Source of the DNA: Drosophila pseudoobscura
Lineage: Eukaryota; Arthropoda; Insecta; Diptera; Drosophilidae
Assembly (NCBI RefSeq): GCF_009870125.1
Contig: NC_046679.1
Span: forward strand, 26,040,001-26,104,000
Direction of reading: 5' to 3'
Length of the DNA: 64,000 nucleotides
Shown here: positions 13,001 through 22,580 of the stretch, piece by piece
Layout of the letters: each line of letters starts with the position of its first letter
How positions within the stretch are numbered: the first letter of the stretch is position 1
Translations under genes and position numbers: made by a program
Notes under the pieces: generated by a model
Database searches by the model: none
The model's input: the letters and a program-made list of their open reading frames with translations, nothing else
Told to the model about the DNA's origin: nothing

Positions 13001-14715
13001 CAAAGCTATTCTGGCATACATCAATTTTCAGACGCAAATTATAAAGAGCTAACCAACAGTTTTTACTTGGATAATTATGCCACTGATCATATAAGGGTGT
13101 ATGATGCAGTCGATATAACAGCAATAAAGTTCGATGCCAACTCCTTAACTTTGTGGAATATGTCCCCCCCCGATAAAAAACGTTTGTTAAGTGATTTAAA
13201 AAATGGTAAGTTAAATTAAAATTGTTCTTAGTCACGATTACAGCCAAATATTTTAGGTAAAAAACTGGAGATTCGCTTAAATCTCTCATTAAAGACTTCA
13301 GTTACGACAGAAACTATTACTACTGAAATGGCATATACCCTAACAAGGGGCAATAAAAAAATCAGAGAAATGCTAATTAAAATGATGTATGCTACAAACA
13401 GCAACGCGAGAGTGATTATACCAGATATTCTACCAAAGTTCATTACTGTACAAAAACAGGACGTAAAAATAAAATTTATCAAGGATTACAATGGTATGAG
13501 TTTGTTAAACTATGTAACTGCCAATTCTGAGACTCAAAACTAATTGTACTCAGTACTCATAGGTTACAAGAGTATATTTAATTGAATCCAGACCCCATAA
13601 ACTATGCATACTCTTTCATAAGATATAATTTACATGATCGAATCTTTATACCGATGCACCTTTTAATGTATCCGTTTAATGTCCTTTGCAATTCTTAAGA
13701 ACTAAATAATATTACGCTTTAAATAACAAAAACAATGCCAATTTGACGGCTAGTACGGTTTATGAAAAATCTGAAAAAATTGTTTTTGATTTTTTATTTA
13801 TTTATTTTTTTATAAGGTCGTTTTTTATAAATAATAAAAATTAACACAAATAGCAATATACGATAGCATTATATACTGTAATTATTTAAACTACTTTTAT
13901 AATGACTTGTTGTTTATGATGACCATAATAATATGTACATATTTATATTACATGTACATATGTACATATTATATTATATGTATGTATGTATATTTATATA
14001 CATACATATGTCCAATGTACATATATTCATATACATTTTCAGGTATTATTAAAGTTTATTAATGCATCATTAAAATAAATCAATAAACTTTTTATTTTTT
14101 AGGAAAATATGCGCGGCCAATTATTTTAGAAAAAAAAGAAGATGATGGAAAAGTCTGGTGGAATATGTACGATTATTGCAACGATAAGTTTTATACGGAA
14201 ATTTTATCTAGTTTACCACGAAGTGATTGTGAAGGTGGTGTAGTCTTTTATATTTTTAATGATAAATCGTTTCCGAGTACCATGAGCTTTTTAGAAAAAA
14301 CTGGGTATGCTGTGATATTATCCAAACAGACACCTACATCTACTGCTTACTTTTTAGGATTATTGGACTCTATACAACATTTGTGTATGTAGTTTCCAGA
14401 GTTATACGCTCTCTAATCGCCAACAATCACAGACGAATCATGTTTGAAGATTTACCGTACGTTGACCGAGTACTTAAGCTGTGTAACGATATATACCTAG
14501 TTCGAGAAACACAGGAGTATCGGCTTGAAGAAGATTTGTATGGAAAATTGTTATTTTTGTACCGATCTCCAGAAACACTCATAAAATGGACGCGATTTAA
14601 GGAAGATTTACCAGATGATATATCGACGTCCCAGCTAAGTATGGGAAAGAGTAAATCCTCCATTAATGATGATGATTCGGTACAAACTTCTACGTCAACT
14701 CAGAAACGTCCGTAA
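891..14715 (+). CDS. Pzl: Piezo-family mechanosensitive channel, C-terminal part (Piezo-like), 5' end outside the window
   Basis: Partial spliced gene encoding the last 1,114 residues of a Piezo channel, a plasma-membrane trimer that opens on membrane tension. Coding exons by eye: 891-1021, 9869-10179, 10242-10534, 10595-11106, 11157-11217, 11264-11425, 11477-11624, 12218-12594, 12652-13205, 13257-13493, 14103-14304 and 14358-14715. All introns are GT-AG and all junctions keep frame; the stop is TAA. Recognisable Piezo signatures, in order: KAKMERIR; GDYYMFEEF; LPRPTKTFWVTLITYT; the DLLLLVVLFWHRYMLKKQG block; SAYQIRCGYPKRILGN; the anchor PFLYILRTMLDW; DTTLTVMEWIKMEDIF; the extracellular cap (exons at 12652, 13257 and 14103); the pore helix GIIGLYTTFVYVV; and MFEDLPYVDRVLKLC with LFLYRSPETLIKWTR at the cytosolic end. 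Divergence from canonical Piezo (Glu lost in the anchor motif, a tail of about 40 residues) favours the insect Piezo-like paralogue. That paralogue call is inference; the family is not in doubt. Confidence 0.9.
1048..1535 (+). mobile_element. INE-1/DINE-1 (nonautonomous Helentron), 5' half
   Basis: Begins ACCTGATACTCAAAATGAG and carries the family hallmarks GGTATATTAGATTTGTGG, the CGTCCAGAAGGAATCGTTTCC block, TTCTTGATCAGCATCAATAG and the GTCTGTCTGTCC repeats. It is interrupted at 1535 by the LOA LINE and resumes at about 6589. Confidence 0.85.
1602..4890 (-). pseudogene. LINE ORF2 (endonuclease-reverse transcriptase-RNase H), broken
   Basis: Minus-strand fragments give the order of domains. 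The APE-type endonuclease (about 4824-4330) has LLIGADANAHHNMWGS and ends in PSFSDHNYIQF. The reverse transcriptase N-terminal half (about 4122-3133) has LPKTGMCSHVSPKNYRPISL and FVDISGAFNN. An RNase H start has LNIYTDGS near 2480. A C-terminal finger has CRKCDEP and H..C near 1820. Several stops and frame changes make it non-functional. It shares residue-level detail with copy 2 (18-22.6 kb), so the two are the same family. Confidence 0.75.
4905..6307 (-). pseudogene. LINE ORF1 (gag-like RNA-binding protein), copy 1, frameshifted
   Basis: The long open part (5987-4905, 360 aa) starts MKAKAQYKAALKLL and has a Lys/Arg/Gln-rich middle (KRQRGPKVATPQPKTRKQRQ). It ends in an acidic region just before ORF2. 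An upstream Met frame at 6307-5984 is Ser/Thr-rich and lies in a different frame, so the original ORF1 start is probably at 6307 with a frameshift near 5990. The same ORF1 recurs, more degraded, at 18,236-19,120 on the plus strand. I see no clear CCHC knuckles. In LINEs this product coats the RNA intermediate. Confidence 0.65.
6589..7012 (+). mobile_element. INE-1/DINE-1, 3' half
   Basis: Continues the copy split at 1535. It has GATCTCAGAGACTATAAAAG, CTAGAGCAACC, the CTATAAAACGTATATCTCAA block and CCCTTCTGCCCCCACAAAG, then the CTCTCTCGCACGCACTCTTTG segment. It ends GAGTATCGGGTATA-like (TTAGTATCGGGTATAA) near 7010. Two related internal blocks repeat, at 6620 and 6700. Confidence 0.8.
7013..7393. 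other. Intronic spacer, nothing recognised
   Basis: No ORF or motif I can name; probably degraded transposon sequence. Confidence 0.3.
7394..7840 (-). pseudogene. Degraded gag-like ORF of an unclassified retroelement
   Basis: A 148-codon minus-strand frame with a basic, Ser-rich middle and a Cys/His cluster (CCNLSHCSGQQHMIAAYC) resembling a decayed zinc knuckle of the kind seen in retrotransposon gag proteins. It sits among other element fragments inside a Pzl intron, so a host exon is unlikely. The element class cannot be told. Confidence 0.3.
7905..8115 (-). mobile_element. LINE RNase H domain fragment
   Basis: Minus-strand translation gives VQTYADGS followed by LRLPDRCSMFQADVEAINED. This is the D..G and F.AE..A pattern of RNase H in LOA/R1-type LINEs. 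It is a separate, older fragment from the 1,536-6,575 element. Confidence 0.55.
8116..8935. other. Intronic spacer, nothing recognised
   Basis: AT-rich. The 67-codon plus frame at 8361-8564 is Gln/Ser/Thr-rich and shows no family signature. It is likely untranslated or transposon-derived sequence. Confidence 0.3.
8940..9545 (-). mobile_element. Ty3/gypsy-type LTR retrotransposon reverse transcriptase fragment
   Basis: Read on the minus strand with frameshifts, this gives the gypsy RT order: RLVMDFRKLN, then YPMASISMILENLG, FTTVDLKSGYHQ, LAERDRENTYFPVNGGK and LPFGLRNAGSIFQRAIDDAL. Further on is a spoiled stretch ending near NMRVAREMSNFF. The YVDD catalytic box is disrupted. It is a dead copy in the antisense orientation to Pzl. 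Confidence 0.7.
9546..9868. other. End of the large Pzl intron
   Basis: No coding signal. A pyrimidine-rich tract (TTTCCTTTTTCAACAG) forms the acceptor for the exon at 9869. The 9,600-9,700 stretch with repeated AGTCACGCG could be LTR-derived, but I cannot support that. Confidence 0.35.
11970..12046. repeat. ATATAAT-type satellite tract
   Basis: About 75 bp of tandem TAATATA/ATATAATAT units in the 593-bp Pzl intron (11,625-12,217). Confidence 0.85.
12652..13205 (+). other. Pzl: Pzl exon with pore-anchor motif and start of the extracellular cap
   Basis: Local residues 665-849. It starts with IYMEIPFLYILRTMLDW, the position of the Piezo PF(X2)E(X6)W anchor motif. Here the Glu is Ile (codon ATC at 12,677-12,679). 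It is followed by DTTLTVMEWIKMEDIF, a hydrophobic helix (GTIILILIALIWSPLFIFALI, about 12,855-12,920) and the first part of the cap (KPNIPRRADITVKI). The preceding exon ends on two bases (AT), completed by C here. Confidence 0.8.
13905..14035. repeat. TATG/CATA palindromic microsatellite
   Basis: Interleaved TACATATG, TGTACATA and TATGTATG units form an almost self-complementary tract in the 609-bp Pzl intron (13,494-14,102). Confidence 0.7.
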
Positions 14716-15955
14716 ATGCATTATTGTCAAACAAGTTTAAACAGGAGCACAGTTTTTAATTCTGGAAAAACACGCAATATACATATATTTTCTTTTGGAC
14801 ATGAGTCTTTAATTTTAAATACAGTTGTTGGTTATAATAATTTACTTTGTGGATAACCTTTTAATTTTTTATTTTTAAAGCCATTCAAAATGTATTTATG
14901 GTTCACGAAACAAAAACGAATGCCTCCTAAAACAGTGTGGCCAGTCTATCGATGGATTTGATTAGTTGCAACTCCAAAATGTTAAGACTTTAAGAAAAGT
15001 CTAGACATTTGCGAGTTGAGTTGTAAATTCAAACTAAATTTTATTCTTAAAATCAGAGCCTTATATGTGATTTGACAATGAGGTAGGAGGTACAATTTGG
15101 TAATCTCTAATTATCGTTAGACCTACGCAGAGGATACACTTTACTGAGGGTGTCTATTTGAGTACATGCTTACACTAGTTTTATTTTAGGACCGCATTTG
15201 TTAAGTTTTTTCCCCACTTGTGTTTTTTTGTCGTATTAACAGATCTCTGTTTACATCCGTGCTTTCACAACTTGTCTTTAGAGATCGGTTTTGTTACATG
15301 AGTGAATATGTACAATAATATATTTATGTTTGAACATTCTGCAAGGGGCCGAAGGTGACGTTGTATTGACGATAATATGTTCATGTTTTGAACAGAGTGT
15401 ATTCTTGTAAGCTACAACAAATTTGACAAAGAAACCGAAAATAGATTGTTGAAAAACAGCAAAAGGGACATTAAAGAAGAATCGAAAAATAGAAGCAGTA
15501 AAAAAGAGAGAACGGAAAAAACTGAAAATTGCAACGGCATCATTTACTCATTATTGCGCTCTTTGCTTCTCTCCCTTTTTAGTCGAATTCACTTTTTCTA
15601 AGCGACGAGTACGTGGAGTTGAAAAAGTAAGATAAACAAGTTTATTAATATATAAATTAACAAAGCCTTGTTATTTGGAACATTAGTTTGCCTACTGCAA
15701 TAATCTAATATAGACAAAGATTTAAGAAGTACATCATAGTGGCCTTCCTCGAGATAGAAGGCTCTTGTAACAACACTGAAGGACCTGGAAGTTGATTCTC
15801 CGACAGTAAGCCTAATCAATCAGATACAACTACATTGAAGGACGGTTGAGGCATCACTGGTAAAGCCAACGTCCACCCGATTTGTCAGCAGAGGTACAAG
15901 TACTCTCATGAAGATGTAAAAATGTGCAGACAAATCCGGGCTAGGCATTAGCCCG
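14716..15955. other. Pzl 3' flank, no gene recognised
   Basis: Follows the Pzl stop codon. It probably includes the 3' UTR, but I see no convincing canonical AATAAA close by. The minus-strand 73-codon frame at 15,598-15,819 shows no family match I can name. Confidence 0.35.
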
Positions 15956-15959
15956 TCTA

Positions 15960-16640
15960 AACCGAAACTTGTGCTTTTCACTAGGAAATAAGAAATTCCG
16001 GCACTGACTCCCCAAAATCTCTGTGGGGATTTGTCTGGGCCTTATCCTCGATAAGTAAAGATCTGATCAGCAATGAGCCTTCGATCCTCGAGAGAAGAGA
16101 GGTGCACGAGGCGACATCTGCACTCATAAGACGGCAACGAAATGGAAAAGTGGAAAATGCATCGAGATATCGATGATATATCGATGCCATGTTTCGAATG
16201 GCTTAAAATTTAAGCTAAAGAAGCAAGAAGGTTTGCTATGCCGCTATTCGTATGGCAAAACGACCTGGGATTGATTTTAAGTCCCCTTCCAACGTCGGGA
16301 TTATACTGGTTATGTGGGTAAAAAAGCAAACTCACGCTTATGCTTCACATACCTCGCCCAGTCCACAGAGTCACGGGTCTTACCAAATCTTTTAAAGTAC
16401 TAGTTACGTAGATTCTTATTTTTCACAAAACTCTTCGTATACCTCGGTAGCCTATAGGAGCCATGCACTCTTTTGAAAGAATTGTTATTAATAGTACGGC
16501 AAACCGTATGCAAGAAAACACTATAGGAAGAGAGAGCAGAAGCCCAGCTAATGTTTAACATACTATCCCGAATAGTATTCAGGCTTACATCAGAAAAGAA
16601 GAATTCATTATGTGGTTCCGTCCAGGGCGAATACAAATTA
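15960..16640 (-). mobile_element. LINE ORF2 fragment, endonuclease-RT linker (jockey-superfamily type)
   Basis: The minus strand with frameshifts reads FFSDVSLNTIRDSMLNISW, then RYTKSFVKNKNLRN, YFKRFGKTRDSVDWARY and VKHKREFA, then on toward FLIS. The basic KNLRN..YF.R....D..RY linker lies between endonuclease and RT in jockey-like LINEs. Stops interrupt it. It is a different family from the LOA element. Confidence 0.5.
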
Positions 16641-16799
16641 AAATTGGCTTAAAATAACAACGGCATATGATGCATTTCATGTTCTGCAATAGACGGTTCG
16701 AAACATATAACATGACAATCTCCATATATCCGAAATAACAAAAATCTAGTCTATGATTTTATTTAGCCTATTAAAAAAATTATTTAATACAATACTCGG

Positions 16800-17535
16800 C
16801 ATCATAGCCAACGACTGCAGTTCGGCGGTTGACATCAGAAACGAACATTGTCGAGAAAGAGCGCCAGAAAAGCGCTGGGCGACGAAACCATGTTTGGTTG
16901 TTGTCTCGTTGAAGATTGCAAAAATTAAACAACGGGCTGTTGTTCAAAGCAAAAAGTCGAAGAAGTGCAAGCAGAATATGTTGTGGAGAGCGGCGATCAT
17001 AAAACCAGAGGCACCGCTCACTGGGAGTTTTTTAACGTGGATAGAACTGGAGCTTCCTGAGTCGGCGTAGACGTCCGCAATGGCACAGCTGCACGCAGAT
17101 TAATTACCGTCAAATCAGTTTTCGACCTCTGTCTGTGCAAAAGGGCAAACTTTTACTGATACTGGCCAGAATTTGTCCTGTTTTGTCGTCCTGACCGTGA
17201 AGACACTCGGTTCTTTCTTTGGAGCAATAGGCTTCACCCGCTCATGAGAATTGATCGAAAGGGCAGACTGAAAACCAAACTTAAGACCCCGATAAAGGCT
17301 TTCAAACTTCAGAACCTTATCATTAAGTTCATCTATTTTCGAATGCGAGTCAGGTATCTCACTGCCATAACAAATTACGCAGATTTGTTAAGAGTTTAAA
17401 AGCATCTGCATGCAATTCAATGCACGGCACAAAGAACAGCGGACAGCATCAAAGCAACGAAGCTGATCAGCAGTGTCGTCCGAATTACATTCAGAGCAGT
17501 GATAAGAAGATATAGCGAAAACACGACCGAACACA
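16800..17535 (-). pseudogene. Gag-like remnant downstream of the LTR-like repeat
   Basis: Minus-strand reading downstream of copy 2 of the LTR-like repeat gives KIDELNDKVLKFESLYRGLK and KKEPSVFTVRTTKQDKFWPV, ending with an F-C-T-D-R-G segment. This suggests a coiled-coil gag start. It is consistent with a retroelement reading leftward from the LTR. Family not determined (BEL/Pao possible). Confidence 0.35.
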
Positions 17536-17776
17536 GTGTGTTCAGGGCGGCAGCTGTAACAGGGTAATCGCACTTTTAGCGCTCCAGGCTAACATCCTGT
17601 TATCGCTGCTGGGTACAGTTACGATTCCACCGCTACAAGCTGCCGTCGAGCCAATTCTCATTAAAACACTCAAATACATGGAACATATTTATTGGAACCA
17701 CTCTGACTTCTTAATTTGGATGTAATACTGCCATTCGACGCCGCATAGCAACGTCTTGATCCGCCCTCCTACAAAA
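17536..17776 (-). repeat. LTR-like repeat, copy 2
   Basis: Shares blocks with 436-790 (see that entry), in the same orientation. It is shorter, lacking an internal segment of about 100 bp. On the minus strand it begins TGTAGGAGGGCGG and leads into gag-like sequence. Confidence 0.5.
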
Positions 17777-18044
17777 ACAGTGAGAGCTCACTTATAACTT
17801 TCTTTGCCTGGCTAATCACTAATAACTTTGTTTCTTGCCAACGTTCCGGCTACCAAATCAGAATGCGTGAGCTGTTTGCACGAAAACGAAATGTGTTGTT
17901 GTCCTGACCAATTATTTCCGAGATCAATTTGGGGTTGGGCTAAGAAAAAATTATTTATAAAGAATGCTCAGATATAGGAGTCAAATTTATGTTAATACAT
18001 CAATAAGCCATATATTTTATTCCTTTTTGAATTAAAATTCGGGG

Positions 18045-19325
18045 CCAGCAAAAACACTATAGCTGAACCCTCCACGAGGGTGCCGGCTAAGCAATGGAGA
18101 CTGCACTATCCCGAGAATGGGTAATGCACTGTCGCTTGCTTTATCAGGGGTAATGCAGTGTCTAGCTAAGGCAATGTTCCAAGTCTTCCCGATCTAAAAT
18201 CGGCTCTAAAAGGGCTGAAGCGTTCCAGGGAGGGGATGAAGGCAAAAGCTCAGTATAAGGTCAAGTTTCTGACCCCTGCAAGCCGCATATCTCCCAATAG
18301 GAGAAATCCAAGCTAGCCCGGTGAGCAAGCGGCAACGCGGGCCCAAGGTGTCCACTCACCAGCCGAAGGCGAGGAAACCTAGACAGAAGGCCATCAAAGA
18401 GGTGTCCAAGGGACATCTCATTGTGGCGCATTGTGGACAGTGGCGCAGTGGAAGCTAGTCCACGCGCAGCTCGTCGAGTCGCTCTTCTCGCGAATGGCGC
18501 TCCCATGCCTACGTTTGATGGAGCGGGAGGGCTGAACAGGGTCAAGATCCTCAAATGCAATGACGACCCAACGCGGTAGTGACTGGTGCAGAAGGTGCCC
18601 CAACTAGAAGCTCTGTGGATGGAGGCCAAGCTGGAGGTGGCAGACAGGGAGTTGATCCCGTCTATACCAAAGGCGAAGGTGCTCTTCCATATTGCTGTCC
18701 AAGTAGAGCGAGCACTGAAGCTGCTGCAGAGAGAGAATCCCGACGTGCCAACGGCAGGCTGGAGAGTTCTACATGCCGGTAACCCATTACCCAACGAGGA
18801 GGCCAGCATATGATCCTCCAGATCAGCGAGGAGGCGGAGGACTTCCAAGTTCGGGAAGATGGCGTGGAGCGTAGGTAGCGTCTACCTACGGCTGACAAAG
18901 CGCCACCCCGAAGATAAATTTGCGCACAACCTTCGGGCAGGAGAGGTCAAGAAAGAGCTAGGTCTGGAAACCATAGTGAAGGTCTCATAGCTCAAGGTCT
19001 TGCGCTGGACGACTCGGAGGAAGAGGAGGACGGTGACCTGACAATTTTAGTCAATGCGTCGTCTGAGGTTGAGTTATCCACCCATGACACTAAGGGTGCT
19101 GTAGCTCAACCTTCATAAAAACAAGATGGCGTCGGCTGAACTCCTACTTGCAATGGAGCAAGGGCCCGCTGACATCACTTTAGTCCAGAAGCCGTGGATT
19201 GCGTCAGGCAATTCTGTGGCCGGACTAAAGTCCTCAAAATACAACGTTCTCTACTCAACATCGGGAAGCAGGAATAGAACCGCCGTACTCGTACGGAAGG
19301 GAAGCCATGCTCATCTTATGTCTCT
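18045..19325 (+). mobile_element. LOA-type LINE copy 2, 5' UTR, ORF1 and start of ORF2
   Basis: Opposite orientation to copy 1. The shared 5' UTR (CCCTCCACGAGGGTGCCGGC, TAATGCAGTGTCTAGCTA) is followed by MKAKAQYK at 18,236 and a frameshifted ORF1. Blocks such as VADRELIPSIPKAKV are kept. ORF2 starts at about 19,126 and runs up to the endonuclease (NRTAVLVRKGSHAHLMS). There a PIF/Harbinger element interrupts it at about 19,326. Confidence 0.75.
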
Positions 19326-20542
19326 AATAGGCTCTGCACACTGAGCCTCTCCCGGGGGAATGGTGGGATTTTTTTACAGATGTGAAACTCCGATTCACAC
19401 TGCCACCATCCACCATCCGTCAAAAACAGCTGATGCCAATAACAAGTTCATTAAATTTGCGCGGAAGATTTATTAATTCTTGGTTCTTATAATGGATTAT
19501 GAAGATATAGCAATTATTTTGGCTGTGGTTTAGCACTTCCAACAGATCATTTTGAAATTTCGTTTGTGTGCTGATTAGGTCCTGCACCATCTTCTCCTGC
19601 CTCACGTCGTGCTCTTCCTTCTTTCTGTGGTGGTCCTTCTGTTCTTCGAGACGTTCCCGGGCGATCTCTGCCAGCCACGAAATGTCGGTCTTTTTCTTTT
19701 TCTTTGGCGGACGCCCAGACAAGGTGCTGGAGCTACAAGATCCGTCCAAGTCCATCTCAATAATATCCGAAAAGTACTCATCAGGATCTGCAATGAACAC
19801 CTCAAATGAAATATACTTTTTTAGCAATAAATTAATAAAACTTACTGTCGTTGTCCAAAGTGCTCTGCTCCATGTTGTTTATCCGGTAGCACCCCAGAAA
19901 TGAGTTTAATTTATCGTAATGTTGCCACCCAGGTGGAGCACAATCTTTTATTTGGCAGAGTCAATAATATTTACCTGTATTTTTTGGTCATGTTCTCGAG
20001 CTTTGTCCTTATCTCGCCCCATCCAAGCTCAAGCCCAGCCTCCTTCATGGACTCGGCTATCTCCATGTACACATGTGAATTTTTGCGTGGTCCGCGCAAA
20101 TCTTCAATTTTGTCCTGCCATATGTCAGTCAGCAGGCTCTCAAGCGCGGCACTCCATTTCACCCTGCCGCCTGCTGTTGTTTTCTTGTTTGCTGCATTGT
20201 GTAATAATATTATATATTATAAACAATAAAAGACAAATATATCTATTCAACGTACCACTGGAGGAGTTTTCTGGCACTAAATCCATTTTATTAATAAGTT
20301 TTTCGAAAATTTGGTCTGCTGTCCTTCCTTTCGCAGTGAATACCATTTTTCCATTGTGAGTGACAATTATTCAGAGTTGCATTTGAAAACCATCGGCTAA
20401 CTATTGCATAGAAACGTGCGGTTTAGGAACATCCAAAATGGATGGTGGACTAACTGCGAAATTTTCGGAACGGCAAAACCTTACGGACCATCCCCGAAAT
20501 GGATGGTGGATGGTGGAAGGTCGTCAGTGTGAATAGCCTATT
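19326..20542 (-). mobile_element. PIF/Harbinger-type DNA transposon carrying only a Myb/SANT-like gene
   Basis: About 1.2 kb with terminal inverted repeats: TAGGCTCTGCACACTGA on the left and the complement of TAGGCTATTCACACTGA on the right. The flanks are TAA and TTA, a TWA-type target. It lies inside the second LOA-type LINE. Subterminal GGATGGTGG-type repeats occur near both ends. Only a DNA-binding accessory ORF is present; no DDE nuclease is seen, so the copy is nonautonomous. Relatives of its ends recur at 28,228-28,556. Confidence 0.65.
19420..20346 (-). CDS. Myb/SANT-like (MADF-type) accessory protein of the Harbinger element, spliced
   Basis: Minus-strand exons by eye start at ATG 20,346 (MVFTAKGRTADQIFEKLINK). 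An intron begins GTACG near 20,255. The next exon, about 20,190-19,975, holds VKWSAALESLLTDIW and LELGWGEIRTKLENMTKKY, the three-helix W..L..L.D.W / GW.EI..K...L..KYR pattern of Myb/SANT-like domains. Later exons reach DPDEYFSDIIEM, a Lys-rich RPPKKKKKTD nuclear-localisation-like stretch and a long coiled coil (ERLEEQKDHHRKKEEHDVRQ). Such proteins bind transposon ends and import the Harbinger transposase. Middle splice sites (about 19,970-19,830) are uncertain. Possibly intact, but there is no partner transposase here. Confidence 0.5.
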
Positions 20543-20945
20543 AGGTGTCTGGTGACAGAAACCGGCTCCAAAAATCTCCAACTTCTCATTGGCACAGACG
20601 CCAACGATTATCCATTAACCTAGATGTAGCAAACGTGGGGGAGGAATACACCTTCGTAGGTCCCACCTCGTCAAACGTCACCTCTCGTAATGGGAAAGAG
20701 CATCTGGCTGGAGAGTCCTCGAAAGACCATCCTTCTCAGACCATAAGTACATTCAGTTCAAGTGCGAATTCGAACATTCTTCAAAGATAACAGTCTATAG
20801 AAACCCCCGGAATACAAACTGGGTAAAGTTCAAAAAGACAGTTAATTCGAAATGCGCGAATCCGGGCTCAGTGAAATCTGCGGAGCATATAAAGAAGTCC
20901 CTAGAGACCCTATCCAAGGAGTTACTGGATGCCTACCATACAGAT
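20543..20945 (+). mobile_element. LOA-type LINE copy 2, endonuclease C-terminal part
   Basis: Continues copy 2 after the Harbinger element: LVTETGSKNLQLLIGTDAN-like sequence, the STNLDVANVGEEYTFV block, and the segment matching 4,360-4,110 of copy 1. About 130 bp of LINE around the Harbinger site is missing compared with copy 1. The LINE stops at GATGCCTACCATAC, where unrelated sequence begins. Confidence 0.65.
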
Positions 20946-21985
20946 ACAAATTTAAATGAGCATTTATGACAAAAAAAAAACCCACGGTTACTGGGCTTGC
21001 TCTCTCTTCCGGCGTGTGGGATCTGCCCAACTGTTTTACCTCTCCCCTTCTTTCTTATATCTATCCTTCTCTCACGCTCATACATGCATTCTATGTAGAG
21101 TAAAGCAATAATTATTTCAATTACGTTTCATCCATCTCCAAAAGCGCTTTTGTCGAAGGCGATCCGCTATAATTGCTGTAAATTTCATTTTATTGGAAGA
21201 GCACAAAAAAAAAAGAGAAAAGAACAAGGCGCGCAGAACGCTTTCGGGGGTCTGCTTTTTTCTTTGCTTTCGTGCATTGGTTTTGTTTTTCTTTTCCCTT
21301 ATGCCTTTCTTTGCTTGGGGCTCCACATAGGGCTAGCCCTTACGGTTTAAGGGGAAAGAAAACCACGACTCAGTTAACGGGGCTGCACTGCCGAAAAGGG
21401 AGCAAGGTTTTCGTTCTGCTTTAGCACATAGTGTCGCTGATCGAACTCACTAAAACTTTGTCTATTTTTTCTTTTTCTTTTCTACTTTTCCCACTAAGCC
21501 AGGTCGGCAAAGGGTGAGATATTTACGCAAAATATAAAAAAAATGGGCAAAACGAAAATTTAGGTTATTCCGCTTAATTTAGCAGCTTCCCGGCGCCGAC
21601 GATGCTGCTGATGCACTAAGTCGGACCCACAGTTGGAGCGACGATCTCTTCTCTGCCTTGGGTGCTTCTCTGCGCCAGCGGCGAATTCGTTAGGTTCTTG
21701 TGCTTTTTCGGGAGCGCAATCTCTTTTATTCTCTTTCTATGCCTTTGGACAGCTGGTTGTTGCTGTGGCTCGCTCGGTCATTGATCCCAATTATCTGTTT
21801 CTTCTTTTCGCCCTTGGAAATTTCCTCTTTAACGAAAAACACCTTCGTCTGGAGTGGGGCTCAGAATCGAAAAGAAAGACAGCCGTTGTACTTGTCCACT
21901 CACCCTCCTAACAGCGAAAGTGACCCAACTGCCATTTCACCCGAAGTAACTTTACAGCGGCTTACTCTACGTGTGCCAAAAAAAA
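20946..21985. mobile_element. 1.04-kb insertion of unclassified origin inside the LINE copy 2 (LTR-like)
   Basis: Replaces almost all of the LINE reverse transcriptase. It is pyrimidine-rich and LTR-like in texture, with the right edge TACGTGTGCC followed by an A run. I found no coding domain and no confirmed terminal repeats. Calling it a solo LTR is inference. Confidence 0.35.
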
Positions 21986-22580
21986 GTCGTTACCCCCTGG
22001 ACATTCACGCTCGCCTGATTGCGGGAAAGGCAGCACAGCGCTTTATCGCTTCAGGAAAGCTGTCGCCGCAAGGATACGGGCACAGTTCAATTGGGAAGGA
22101 AATGACCAGATCAACTGATTACATGACCCCCCAAACTTGCCTCGACGTCAAAACAACCGCATCTTTGGGACCTGAAGACTGGAAAATCGGTAGAGAGCAA
22201 ACTGAGCACCTCAATATACATACAGACGGCTCCAAGATGTACGGAGGAGTCAACCTATTCGTCGACAGCCAAGATCCATGCAGTCGTCCGCGGCTAGTTC
22301 CAGAAGTGTCTTGGCGAGCAGGGAGGCATTAGATACCCTAAGCACGACAAAGTCAGTGCGGATCTATAGGGTTCCCAGCCGCCAAGGAATCGAAGGAAAA
22401 GAGGCGGCGGACGTATTAGCGAAGGAAGGCGTCGGGCTGGCTAATATGAGAACCGAGAACGTGCCTGTCTCCCTCAGAACACTGCAAAGCGATCTCTAAA
22501 AGTAGGCCAGATCACAAGCCGGAAGTAGATGGAACACCTCGATTCTCGAGGCCTTTAAACCACAAAACACTCCTGCGATG
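21986..22580 (+). mobile_element. LOA-type LINE copy 2, RNase H and 3' end
   Basis: Resumes at CCCCTGGACATTCACGCTCG, the counterpart of 2,712 in copy 1. It keeps LNIHTDGSKMYGG and VNLFVDSQ, then RVPSRQGIEGKEAADVLAKE and LANMRTENVPVSLRTLQSDL, and ends with the ATTCTCGAGGCCTTTAAACC segment. Internal deletions remove the middle of RNase H and most of the C-terminal finger. Confidence 0.7.

Noticed and set aside
12966..13482. Minus-strand hydrophobic frames across Pzl exons
   Set aside because: Antisense of the Piezo cap exons; the plus-strand exons have matching phases and family motifs.
18261..18848. 195-codon minus frame
   Set aside because: Antisense shadow of LINE ORF1 copy 2.
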